This document shows, in pieces, positions 1 through 7,383 of a stretch of DNA of 11,851 nucleotides (within the stretch, counting starts at the first letter, position 1; the number at the start of each line of letters is the position of its first letter). The stretch spans positions 1 through 11,851 of the forward strand of contig JASIKV010000084.1 in NCBI GenBank assembly GCA_030049455.1, written 5' to 3'. Position numbers and translations under genes: made by a program. The stretch is from Terriglobia bacterium (GTDB lineage: Bacteria; Acidobacteriota; Terriglobia; UBA7540). The notes under the pieces are model-generated. The model saw only the letters and a program-made list of their open reading frames with translations, was not told where the DNA came from and ran no database searches.

Positions 1-9
1 GAAGGAATT

Positions 10-1575
10 GTGATGTTGCTGCCGCTTATTCAAAGAGCGCAGGAGGACGGCGTCAAGTTCGCGTTGACGTCATTACCGCGCGATCCAGCCACGGACCAGC
101 GTCTGCTCAGGCACCAGTCCCATCCTGCGCCCTCGCTTATCCCCCAGCGTGAACTGAGGGCCGGGGAACAATATCGTTTTCACTTCGACATGGGCCAATG
201 CATCGGTTGCAAGTGCTGCGTCGTCGCATGCAATGAGCAGAACGGCAATCCACCGGATATTAATTGGAGGCGCGTCGGCGAAATTGAAGGGGGCTCGTAC
301 CCCAACACGCGGCGCTTTCACATCTCGATGGGTTGCAATCATTGCGTCGAGCCGTCTTGCCTGATCGGCTGTCCGGTTGACGCCTACAAAAAGGATGAAG
401 CAACGGGAATCGTCCTGCACAGCGCCGAAGCATGCATCGGGTGCCAGTACTGCACCTGGAATTGCTCCTATGGCGTGCCGCAATACAATCCTGAGCGAGG
501 CGTGGTCGGCAAGTGCGACATGTGTTACGGCCGGCTGACCGACGGGCGGGAACCGGCCTGCGTCACTGCCTGTCCGCAGGGCGCAATCCGCATCGAGATT
601 GTCAACGTGGCAGAGTGGAAGCAGGAGTACGAAAACAGCGCCAATGCTCCCGGCTTGCCCTCGGCGGGCGACAGCGTTTCGACAACCCGCATCAGCCTTC
701 CCGGGCACTTGCCGCGCGATACCAAAAAGGCCGATTTTTGGCGAGTGAAACCTGAAGCTCCGCACTGGCCGCTGATCGTCATGACCGTGCTCACCCAGTT
801 GTCCGTAGGAGCGCTGGCGGTCGTTTGGCTTGTGCAGATGCTGGCAGGGTCGACGCGCCTGGGCTTGGCGGCCATGGCGGCACTCGCGGTGGGGGGGCTT
901 GCTCTGGGCGCCTCTGCTTTGCACCTGGGGCGGCCCGTGCACGCCTACCGCGCCCTCAAAATGTGGCGCCGCTCGTGGTTAAGCCGCGAGATCCTTCTGT
1001 TTTGCGCCTTCTCCACCATGGCCTCGCTCTATGCCGCGGCCTTGTGGTGGAAACTTGGCGTTGGCGCCCTCCTGGGCTTAATGACTTGTTTGTTCGGCGT
1101 CGCGGGTGTGGAGGCAAGCTCCCGCATCTATCGGGTGACGGCGCGCCCCGCCTGGAACAGCGCACATACGTCAAGCGAGTTCTTTCTCACAGGGGCATTG
1201 CTCGGACCGCTTTTTGCTGCGAGCGTCGGCGTTTTACCGGGAGGGTGGCTCGCGGCCCCGGTCACGGCCGCCTCGCTGCTGATTCTCAATCAGGCTGCGA
1301 AATTCCTGCGCCTTACGGCTTCCGAGTCGTTCGAAATGCAGGCCTCCGCCCAGCTACTTTCCACGAGGCTGAAGCCGCACCTTTTGCTGCGCGGAGCGTT
1401 GACCATTGGCGGCGGAATCTTGCTGCCCCTCGCATTCACCAGCCGATGGACGGGCTGGGCGGCATTTGGCGCGGCGTTCGCGGGCGAAGTCCTCGGCCGG
1501 TATCTCTTCTTCGTCAGCGTTGTATCCAAGAACATGGCGGCTTCCTACCTGACAGCGGATAGGCAGGCCGCATGA
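10..1575 (+). CDS. Fused DmsB-like four-cluster Fe-S protein and DmsC-like membrane anchor
   Basis: Predicted electron-transfer and membrane-anchor subunit of a molybdoenzyme, passing electrons from quinol to the reductase encoded next. Residues 55-200 form a DmsB-type ferredoxin module with 16 cysteines in four groups: C64/67/70/74, C109/112/117/121, C142/145/148/152 and C169/172/184/188. This is the full set for four [4Fe-4S] clusters. After a hydrophilic linker (200-250), residues 254-505 are strongly hydrophobic with about eight membrane helices, as in DmsC/YnfH anchors. DmsB and DmsC are separate proteins in E. coli, so this is a fusion. No twin-arginine signal is visible. GTG (10) and ATG (13) are adjacent; ATG 13 lies 6 nt after GAAGGA (1-6) and is the likelier start. 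The frame is open to the window edge, so an upstream start cannot be excluded. Its stop overlaps the next start (ATGA), indicating translational coupling. The family call is secure; the physiological electron donor is inferred. Confidence 0.9.
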   Translation: MMLLPLIQRAQEDGVKFALTSLPRDPATDQRLLRHQSHPAPSLIPQRELRAGEQYRFHFDMGQCIGCKCCVVACNEQNGNPPDINWRRVGEIEGGSYPNTRRFHISMGCNHCVEPSCLIGCPVDAYKKDEATGIVLHSAEACIGCQYCTWNCSYGVPQYNPERGVVGKCDMCYGRLTDGREPACVTACPQGAIRIEIVNVAEWKQEYENSANAPGLPSAGDSVSTTRISLPGHLPRDTKKADFWRVKPEAPHWPLIVMTVLTQLSVGALAVVWLVQMLAGSTRLGLAAMAALAVGGLALGASALHLGRPVHAYRALKMWRRSWLSREILLFCAFSTMASLYAAALWWKLGVGALLGLMTCLFGVAGVEASSRIYRVTARPAWNSAHTSSEFFLTGALLGPLFAASVGVLPGGWLAAPVTAASLLILNQAAKFLRLTASESFEMQASAQLLSTRLKPHLLLRGALTIGGGILLPLAFTSRWTGWAAFGAAFAGEVLGRYLFFVSVVSKNMAASYLTADRQAA

Positions 1576-3821
1576 CGCTGAAGCGTCAACTCGGGCTCGA
1601 CATCCTTTCTGAGCGGTACGCCTTCGCCACCGATCCGGAATTGGGCTACACCTCGGCGCAGAAAATCCCCGACCGCTGGGTGGCCACCACTTGCGGGTAT
1701 TGTTCGGTGGGCTGCGGAATGTTTGTGGGCGTCAAGGATGGGCGAGCGGTGAGCGTCCGCGGCAATCCCCATCACCCCGTGAATCTCGGCAAACTGTGCC
1801 CCAAAGGGCTTTCCGAGCACTACACACTGGAGGCGCCTAACCGGGCCCGGCACCCCCTTCTCCGAAAAAATGGAAAGCTGATGCCCGTGGATTGGGATGA
1901 GGCGCTGGACACAATGGTGGGCAAGTTCCGGGCCGTTCAGGAAAAGCACGGCCCAAACGCTCTAGGTGTAATCAGCACAGGGCAACTGGTCACCGAGGAG
2001 TTCTACACCCTCGGCAAACTCGTTCAACTGGGCTTCGGCACTCGGAATTTTGACGGGAATACGACTCTTTGCATGGCCAGCGCTGTTTCGGGTTACAAGC
2101 GGTCGTTCGGAAGCGACGGCCCGCCCGGAGCATACGAAGATTTGCAGAAGGCAGACGTGGTTTTCCTGATCGGCGCGAACATTGCCGACAACCATCCCAT
2201 CCTATGCCAGCATTTGGAAGCGAATCCCAGCAAAACCCTGATCGTCGCCGATCCGCGAGTAACCAAGACCGCCATGATGGCGGACCTCTACCTGCCCCTC
2301 AAGCCGCGATCGGATATGGCCTTGATTAACGGTCTGATCCACATTCTCATCCGCGCTGGAGCCATAGATCGCGCTTACATTTCCCGCCATACGACCGGAT
2401 TTGAAGAGTTGGAGAAGTCAGTCGCCCGGTATTCCCCGGATTACGTCTCCCGTATCACCGGCCTGAGCGAAGATCTGATCTTGAGGACGGCGTCGCTGTA
2501 TGGAGGCGCTGAGGCCGCATTCATCGGCTGGACGATGGGTGTGAACCACAGCACCCAGGGCGCGGAGACGGTGAATGCCATCAACAACCTCGCCCTGATT
2601 ACGGGAAACATCGGCCGCCCGGGCGCTTCGCCGTTTTCCATTACGGGGCAATGCAACGCAATGGGCACGCGCGAGGCGGGATTCACTTCCAGCCTGCCGG
2701 GATACCGGAAGTTTGAGAGCGGGGATGACCGTGAAGCACTCGCAAAACTGTGGAACATTCCCGCCGAGCGCATCCCGGCCATGCGCGGGTTGGCCTACCC
2801 CGACATTATCGAAGCGGCCGTCGCGAAGAGGATTCGCGCCCTGTGGGTCATCGCCACCAACCCGATTGTTTCCTTCCCCAACCTTGATGTGCTGAAGCAA
2901 GGGCTCGAGACGCTGGAATTCCTCGTCGTGCAGGACGGGTTTCATCCAACACCGACCTCGGAAATGGCCCACTTGGTGTTGCCCGCGGCAATTTGGGGAG
3001 AGAAGGAAGGCACCTACACGAACTCCGAGCGTCGTGTGAGTAAGGTGAATCGGGCGGTTAATCCTCCAGGGCAAGCCAGGGCGGACTTTGACATCTATCT
3101 CGCTCTCGCCAGGAAATTGGGCTGCTACGACGAGCTCTTCCCGGACTGGGCCGGGCCGCGCGACGCTTTTGAGGAATGGAAGTGCGTCTCCGCCGGCCGG
3201 CTTTGCGACTATTCCGGCATCACCTACGAACTTCTGGAGCAGCACGGCGGGATCCAATGGCCATTCCCGGAAAATGCTGAGGGGCTCGAAACCACCCGGC
3301 TCTATTCCGACGGCCACTTTCCGACCGAGGAAGGCAAAGCCAGGCTGCTCCCCGTTCAATGGGAGCCGTTCCCCGAGCAGCCCAACCCAAGGTTCCCGCT
3401 TATTCTCAACACGGGCCGCACGGTGGAACACTGGCATACGCGGACCAAAACGGCGCAAGTGCCTATCCTGGAGCGGATGTCCCCGAACGCCTGGCTCGAG
3501 ATGAATCCGCTGGACGCCGCCTCGCTTCATCTCAAGCCCCACGACCGGGTGGATGTTCAGTCGGCGCGAGGCGTCGTACGGGGCGTCGAATTGCGCGTCA
3601 CGGAAATCGTCGCGCCCGGACAGGTCTTCATGCCTTTTCATTTTGTCGAAACCAATGTCAATCAGGTTACGCAGAGCGCATTCGACCCGATCTCACGCGA
3701 ACCGAATTACAAGCAGTGTGCGGTGAATGTTGTGGCGAGTAATTCCAAAGGACCCCTCACCCCAACTCCCCTTCCCCTCTTCCCTCTCCCCAGGGGAGAA
3801 GGAAGGGGGGAGACGGGGTGA
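1572..3821 (+). CDS. nasA: NasA/NarB-type molybdopterin nitrate reductase catalytic subunit
   Basis: Likely reduces nitrate to nitrite in the cytoplasm for nitrogen assimilation. The N-terminus has the [4Fe-4S] ligands C41, C44, C48 and C76, followed by K78 of the CPKG motif. The predicted Mo ligand is C167 in TLCMASAVSGYKRSFG, with DGPPGAYED after it; this matches NasA/NarB and differs from the Cys/Sec-His of formate dehydrogenases. The C-terminal third (about 610-725) is the molydopterin-dinucleotide-binding domain, with LNTGRTVEHWHT and PFHF. There is no Tat signal, and no C-terminal [2Fe-2S] (BFD-like) or flavin module as in some NasA proteins, so electrons must come from another subunit. 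The start overlaps the upstream Fe-S/anchor gene by 4 nt, making that protein the obvious partner. A NarK-type transporter follows. About 22 C-terminal residues (728-749, rich in Pro then Gly/Arg) are translated from a palindromic repeat and are probably not part of the ancestral fold. Alternative: another CISM-family oxidoreductase, less likely given the NarK neighbour. Confidence 0.88.
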   Translation: MTLKRQLGLDILSERYAFATDPELGYTSAQKIPDRWVATTCGYCSVGCGMFVGVKDGRAVSVRGNPHHPVNLGKLCPKGLSEHYTLEAPNRARHPLLRKNGKLMPVDWDEALDTMVGKFRAVQEKHGPNALGVISTGQLVTEEFYTLGKLVQLGFGTRNFDGNTTLCMASAVSGYKRSFGSDGPPGAYEDLQKADVVFLIGANIADNHPILCQHLEANPSKTLIVADPRVTKTAMMADLYLPLKPRSDMALINGLIHILIRAGAIDRAYISRHTTGFEELEKSVARYSPDYVSRITGLSEDLILRTASLYGGAEAAFIGWTMGVNHSTQGAETVNAINNLALITGNIGRPGASPFSITGQCNAMGTREAGFTSSLPGYRKFESGDDREALAKLWNIPAERIPAMRGLAYPDIIEAAVAKRIRALWVIATNPIVSFPNLDVLKQGLETLEFLVVQDGFHPTPTSEMAHLVLPAAIWGEKEGTYTNSERRVSKVNRAVNPPGQARADFDIYLALARKLGCYDELFPDWAGPRDAFEEWKCVSAGRLCDYSGITYELLEQHGGIQWPFPENAEGLETTRLYSDGHFPTEEGKARLLPVQWEPFPEQPNPRFPLILNTGRTVEHWHTRTKTAQVPILERMSPNAWLEMNPLDAASLHLKPHDRVDVQSARGVVRGVELRVTEIVAPGQVFMPFHFVETNVNQVTQSAFDPISREPNYKQCAVNVVASNSKGPLTPTPLPLFPLPRGEGRGETG

Positions 3822-3833
3822 TGGGTGAGGGGT
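3752..3833. repeat. Long imperfect palindrome at the end of the nitrate reductase gene
   Basis: The outer arms ACCCCTCACCC (3752-3762) and GGGTGAGGGGT (3823-3833) are exact reverse complements (11 bp). The centre, TCTCCCC (3785-3791) A GGGGAGA (3793-3799), is a perfect 7-bp stem; it extends after one mismatch through CTTCC (3779-3783) with GGAAG (3801-3805) and further pairs. One strand is pyrimidine-rich and the other purine-rich. The arrangement resembles the dispersed palindromic repeats that give LTPTPLP...RGEGRG-type tails in many proteobacterial and acidobacterial annotations (recalled, not searched). It overlaps the reductase stop codon and could act as an mRNA 3' stabiliser or weak terminator. 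Confidence 0.75.
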
Positions 3834-3880
3834 TACTTCATGGCGGTCAGTCCGCTTTGAGGGTCCAAACACCGCAAAAG

Positions 3881-3899
3881 CCTCCGGCTTTGCCGGAGG
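3881..3899. terminator. Perfect 8-bp hairpin between reductase and transporter genes
   Basis: CCTCCGGC (3881-3888), loop TTT, GCCGGAGG (3892-3899) forms a strong GC-rich stem. On the + strand it is followed by ATGATTACTC with no T-run, so it is a weak intrinsic terminator in the direction of the operon. On the - strand the stem is followed by CTTTTGC, a short T-run. It may act as an mRNA-end or processing hairpin that lowers read-through from the reductase into the transporter gene. The structure is certain; terminator function is an inference. Confidence 0.4.
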
Positions 3900-3937
3900 A
3901 TGATTACTCGCTTACACGCCCGAATCGGCAATTGCTT

Positions 3938-3943
3938 AGGAAA
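3938..3943 (+). promoter_or_regulatory. Ribosome binding site of the nitrate transporter gene
   Basis: AGGAAA lies 8 nt before the ATG at 3952 and fixes that codon as the start. The encoded protein has the usual short cytoplasmic N-terminus of NarK-type porters. Confidence 0.6.
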
Positions 3944-3951
3944 CGAACGCC

Positions 3952-5286
3952 ATGAACATCTCGAGACTTTCGGAAAAGGATGGAAAATCCGACCGTATCC
4001 GGTTGCGGGACTTTAGCAGCGCTCCCATGCGCGCCTTTCACTTCTCCTGGTTTGCCTTCCTGCTGTGTTTCGTCGCATGGTTCGGAATTGCGCCTCTGAT
4101 GTCCCTGGTGCGGGACGACCTGAAGCTCACGAAGGCGCAAGTGGGCAACACTGTTATTGCTTCTGTAGCGATGACCATCTTCGCGCGTCTTCTCACCGGC
4201 TGGCTTTGCGACCGCTTCGGACCGCGGCGGACCTACAGCGCATTGTTGCTTTTTGGCAGCCTGCCGGTAATGGGCATCGGCCTCGCGCACAGTTACCATT
4301 CGTTTTTGCTGTTCCGGCTGGCCATTGGATTGATCGGCGCGTCATTTGTCATCAGCCAGTACCACACATCCATCATGTTCGCACCGCGAGTTGTGGGCGC
4401 CGCCAACGCCATGACGGCCGGATGGGGCAATCTCGGCGGCGGCATCGCGCAATGGTTGATGCCGCTGCTGGTTGGCGCGATGGTTGGACTGGGTGCTGAC
4501 AGGTTTTTGAGCTGGCGCCTGGCGATGGTCGTCCCGGGAGCTCTCATGATGCTCACGGGCATTGCCTACTATCGTTTTAACGCGGATACGCCGGACGGCA
4601 GGCCCTTCGTGCCAGCCCTCGGCGCGCATGCGTTCTGGGAGGCGGCCTGTGACTATCGCGTTTGGGTTCTTTTCCTTCTTTACGGCGCGTGTTTCGGGGT
4701 AGAGATCACGGTGGATAACGTCGCGGCCCTCTACTTCACGGACAATTTTCACCTGACGCTTAAGCTGGCCGGGATTGTCGCCAGCCTGGCAGGAATGATG
4801 AATATTTACGCCCGCGCGTTCGGTGGCATCACCGGCGACTGGGTCGGCGGGCGCTGGGGCTTGCCCGGCCGCTCGCTGCTTCTGGGCGCGACCCTCTTCG
4901 CGGAGGGCCTGGCCATCATGTTGTTTTCGCGGGTGAAGGAGTTGGGGGCTGCGGTCGCCGTTTTCATGCTCGTCGGACTGTTGCTGTGCATGGCCTGCGG
5001 AGTGACCTTTGCGATAGTTCCCCTGGTTCGCCCCAATGCGGTTGGGTCGGTGTCCGGGATCGTCGGCGCCGGTGGAAATGTCGGAGCGGTTGTCGCCGCA
5101 GCGCTCTTTAAAGTTGAGGGCATTTCGGGAGCAACAGCCTTCTTGATCTTAGGCGGTAGCGTGGCCTTCGCGGCTTTCGGTGTCTTTCTGTTACGGTTTC
5201 GCGAGGCGGAGTGTTACAGCGCGCGGACTCCTGCCCGCGAGCAGGTCTTTGCGCGGGTTGAAGTGCCCGCATTTGAGGAGCAGTAG
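3952..5286 (+). CDS. narK: NarK-type nitrate/nitrite transporter (MFS, NNP family)
   Basis: A 444-residue inner-membrane porter predicted to take up nitrate, with or without nitrite exchange or proton coupling. About twelve hydrophobic helices are visible. Both family signatures are present: NS1 AGWGNLGGG (156-164) after helix 4, and NS2 GAGGNVGA (372-379) in the C-terminal half. R79 (FARLLTG, helix 2) and R288 (YARAFGG, helix 8) sit where the two anion-binding arginines of E. coli NarK (R89, R305) are expected. GWLCDRFGPRR (83-93) is the MFS motif-A loop. The length fits a single-domain NNP transporter rather than the fused NarK1K2 type. It lies 130 bp after the nitrate reductase gene on the same strand, separated by a palindrome and a hairpin, so co-expression is likely but may be modulated. 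Family assignment is firm; nitrate versus nitrite preference cannot be read from the sequence. Confidence 0.93.
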   Translation: MNISRLSEKDGKSDRIRLRDFSSAPMRAFHFSWFAFLLCFVAWFGIAPLMSLVRDDLKLTKAQVGNTVIASVAMTIFARLLTGWLCDRFGPRRTYSALLLFGSLPVMGIGLAHSYHSFLLFRLAIGLIGASFVISQYHTSIMFAPRVVGAANAMTAGWGNLGGGIAQWLMPLLVGAMVGLGADRFLSWRLAMVVPGALMMLTGIAYYRFNADTPDGRPFVPALGAHAFWEAACDYRVWVLFLLYGACFGVEITVDNVAALYFTDNFHLTLKLAGIVASLAGMMNIYARAFGGITGDWVGGRWGLPGRSLLLGATLFAEGLAIMLFSRVKELGAAVAVFMLVGLLLCMACGVTFAIVPLVRPNAVGSVSGIVGAGGNVGAVVAAALFKVEGISGATAFLILGGSVAFAAFGVFLLRFREAECYSARTPAREQVFARVEVPAFEEQ

Positions 5287-5653
5287 CGCAGGGCTTCAGA
5301 AGCGGGTCGTGACAGATCATTCACGCCGCGGCCCTATGCGCGATTTCCTTTCTATAATATGATGAATGACGAAGGTTCTTACGGCTCGGCGGCATTTCGA
5401 CTTCCCAAATCCCTCGCTTTGCGCAGCGAACTCCACGCCTTGCGCCTCGCTAATGCTCAGGATTTGTGGTACGGCGGTGGCGGTGCTTTTCAGTCGAACT
5501 CCTTCGGCTGTACCGGCCGCGCCTGCAATGGCAATCGAAGCCCGGCCAACTTTTCGACGTGAGTCTGGATATCCATTGCCATACGGATTCAGCGTTACGG
5601 CCTATTCCGCTCACGCCTGGGGTAAGAGCTGGTCACTGGCATTAATCCCGGCG

Positions 5654-5742
5654 GGTAGTGGTGCAGTTTGAAGTAGAGGCGGCTTAATGCCGCCATTTGG
5701 CAAGGTGAACTCGCAGCTACAAGTTTGAACTGCACCACCACC
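5654..5742. repeat. Palindromic element upstream of the regulator gene
   Basis: Outer arms GGTAGTGGTGCAGTT (5654-5668) and AACTGCACCACCACC (5728-5742) are reverse complements with one mismatch in 15. An inner hairpin GGCGGC (5678-5683), loop TTAAT, GCCGCC (5689-5694) is perfect. The left part, GCAGTTTGAAGTAG, closely matches GCAGTTTGCAGTAG at the left end of the palindrome after the regulator gene (7383-7395), so the two appear to belong to one dispersed family. The size and structure suit a REP/MITE-like element without coding capacity. Confidence 0.7.
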
Positions 5743-5796
5743 ATTCTGGCGGTACGAATGGGCAATTCGAGAATATTGAAATGAACTATCGCTTTT

Positions 5797-5800
5797 AGGA
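5797..5800 (+). promoter_or_regulatory. Ribosome binding site of the HemD-GAF-ANTAR gene
   Basis: AGGA lies 8 nt before the ATG at 5809 and supports that start. It gives a HemD-like domain beginning with LRVLSLESRH, as expected for the first strand of the family. Confidence 0.5.
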
Positions 5801-5808
5801 TCGTAGAG

Positions 5809-7350
5809 ATGCCCACGTCAACATTCAGCGGTCTTCGCGTGCTGTCGCTGGAGAGCCGGCACGCCAAAGAAGTCTCGAAGCTGATCGCCACCTACGGCGG
5901 GCAGCCCGTTGCTGCGCCCGCTCTGCGCGAGGTGAAGCTGGAACCTAATCCTGAGTTGCGCTCATTCGTCGCCGGCTTGATGGGCGGGCAGTTCGACATG
6001 GTGATTTTTCTTACCGGGGCAGGCATTCACGGGCTCGTAGGGTCGCTGAAGGGTGTGTATGCGCCGGCGGACCTGTGCAGCGCGCTGGCAAGTGTGCAAG
6101 TGGTGGCGCGGGGGCCGAAACCGGTTTCCGCCCTCGCGGAGCTGGGCGTGAAGCCCGACGTCGTCGCGCCTGAACCCAATACCTGGCGCGAGATCCTGCG
6201 TGCGCTCGACGGCCGGGCCGGGCCGGAAAAGCTGAACGGCCTGCGAGTGGCCGTGCAGGAATACGGCGCGCCCTGCACAGGATTGCTGACGGGACTGAAT
6301 GAACGCGGAGCCCGCGTGACACGCATTCCCATCTACCGCTGGTCGCTGCCTGAAGACGTAACTCCTCTGCAGAGTGCGGCGCTCAGGCTGGCTGAGGGTG
6401 AAATCGACGTGGTCCTGCTGACGGCCGCCGTGCAGGCCGACCATCTTTTCAGGGTTGCGGGAACGATGGGAATCGAAGATTCGATGCGCAGGAAAATGGA
6501 GCGCATCGTCATCGCCTCGGTTGGACCCACCACATCCGAGCACCTGGGCGCGCACGGTTTGCGCGCGGACCTGGAAGCCTCGCACCCCAGAATGGGACTT
6601 TTGGTGGCGGAGGCCGCGGCCCGCTCCACAGAAATTCTGCGGGAAAAGCACAAGGAGCAGGGGCTGGATTTTCTTCACGAAATCGGCAGCCGGATGGCTT
6701 CCTCCGCACCGTTGCGCGAGGTGCTCCGGCGCGTGGTGGAATTTGCCTCGAGCGTGGTGAAATGCGATTCGTGCTTTGTCTACCTGCTGGAGGGGAACGA
6801 GCTGGTGCTGCGCGCTTCGAAAAATCCGCATCCGGGCGAAGTGGACCGCCTGCGCCTGGGGTTGGACGAAGGAATCACCGGCTGGGTGGCGCGAAATCAG
6901 CAGCCCGTCGCCATCGCCTGCAACGCCTTCCAGGACGCGCGATTCCAGTTCTTCAACGAGCTTCCCGAAGACAGCTACGAGGCGTTCCTCTCCGTGCCCA
7001 TCCTCTGCGGCGGCCAGGTGGTGGGAGTCATGAACCTGCAAAATCGCCAGCCGCACGCCTACACGCGCCGCGAAGTCCGTCTGCTCTCCACGATCGGATT
7101 CTTCGTGGGCGCGGAAATGGAAATCGCGCGCCTTCAGGAAAAAAGCTCGCAGCTTTCCGAGGAGCTTGAGGCGCGCAAGATTGTTGAACGCGCCAAGGGA
7201 ATCCTGCAGCGCGAATTGCAGGTGAGCGAAGAGGAAGCTTACCTGTCACTGCGCAGACAGAGCCGCCAGTTGCGCAAGTCCATGCGCGAAATTGCCCGGG
7301 GCATCATCGACGAGCGAGCCGCCCGCCTTCAGAAAAAAACCGTCCAGTAG
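5809..7350 (+). CDS. HemD-like / GAF / ANTAR three-domain regulator
   Basis: Probable signal-responsive RNA-binding regulator of the nitrate genes. Residues 8-275 match uroporphyrinogen-III synthase: LRVLSLESRHAKEV, FDMVIFLTGAGIHGL (62-76), LRVAVQEYGAP...RGARVTRIPIYRW (145-178), DVVLLTAAVQADHLF (200-214) and IASVGPTTSEHLGAHGLRADLEASHP (235-260). Residues 290-440 are a GAF domain (GLDEGITGWVARNQQPVAI, then FLSVPILCGGQVVGVMNLQN), and 438-455 a coiled linker. Residues 450-508 are an ANTAR domain: EARKIVERAKGILQREL, then SEEEAYLSLRRQSRQLRKSMREIARGII. ANTAR domains bind paired hexaloop hairpins in mRNA leaders and prevent termination (NasR, NasT, EutV). HemD-like domains fused to a winged helix form NnaR, a nitrate-assimilation activator in Actinobacteria. 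The domain calls are firm. Whether the HemD part keeps synthase activity or is only a ligand sensor cannot be told from sequence; the location beside nitrate rather than haem genes favours regulation. Confidence 0.9.
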   Translation: MPTSTFSGLRVLSLESRHAKEVSKLIATYGGQPVAAPALREVKLEPNPELRSFVAGLMGGQFDMVIFLTGAGIHGLVGSLKGVYAPADLCSALASVQVVARGPKPVSALAELGVKPDVVAPEPNTWREILRALDGRAGPEKLNGLRVAVQEYGAPCTGLLTGLNERGARVTRIPIYRWSLPEDVTPLQSAALRLAEGEIDVVLLTAAVQADHLFRVAGTMGIEDSMRRKMERIVIASVGPTTSEHLGAHGLRADLEASHPRMGLLVAEAAARSTEILREKHKEQGLDFLHEIGSRMASSAPLREVLRRVVEFASSVVKCDSCFVYLLEGNELVLRASKNPHPGEVDRLRLGLDEGITGWVARNQQPVAIACNAFQDARFQFFNELPEDSYEAFLSVPILCGGQVVGVMNLQNRQPHAYTRREVRLLSTIGFFVGAEMEIARLQEKSSQLSEELEARKIVERAKGILQRELQVSEEEAYLSLRRQSRQLRKSMREIARGIIDERAARLQKKTVQ

Positions 7351-7383
7351 CTGATTCCTGCCCCCTCTTCGCCCCTTTGGCGC

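Larger units (their letters stand above)
5287..5808. other. Gene-poor spacer before the regulator gene
   Basis: No convincing gene was found here. Short open frames at 5359-5562 and 5366-5671 have low-complexity products without family resemblance. TATAAT occurs at 5353-5358 but no good -35 box lies 16-18 bp upstream. The stretch 5405-5465 has repeated CTCGCTT/CTCGCTAATGCTCAGGAT-like words, resembling a degenerate copy of the dispersed intergenic repeats common in soil bacteria (weak impression). A palindromic element occupies 5654-5742. If transcription starts near 5365, the regulator mRNA would carry a leader of about 440 nt. Confidence 0.5.

Noticed and set aside
73..942. 289-codon open frame on the - strand
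   Set aside because: Antisense to the Fe-S/anchor gene, whose 16 ordered cysteines prove the + frame.
2418..3641. 407-codon open frame on the - strand
   Set aside because: Antisense to the nitrate reductase, Arg/Pro-rich product without family features.
1572..3821. Formate dehydrogenase alpha subunit
   Set aside because: The predicted Mo-ligand Cys is followed by Met-Ala-Ser as in NasA/NarB, not by the His of formate dehydrogenases, and a nitrate porter is adjacent.
3752..3833. Intrinsic terminator or CRISPR-like repeat
   Set aside because: The palindrome has no following T-run and is a single copy in the window, so it is reported as a repeat element only.
5359..5671. Two small + strand open frames between transporter and regulator
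   Set aside because: They overlap each other in different frames, have no convincing ribosome binding site, low-complexity products, and one runs into the palindromic element.
5962..7056. 364-codon open frame on the - strand
   Set aside because: Antisense to the HemD-GAF-ANTAR gene, whose three domains are well supported.
5809..7350. Plain uroporphyrinogen-III synthase of haem biosynthesis
   Set aside because: Only the first ~275 residues match HemD; GAF and ANTAR domains follow and no haem genes are nearby. Residual synthase activity is not excluded.
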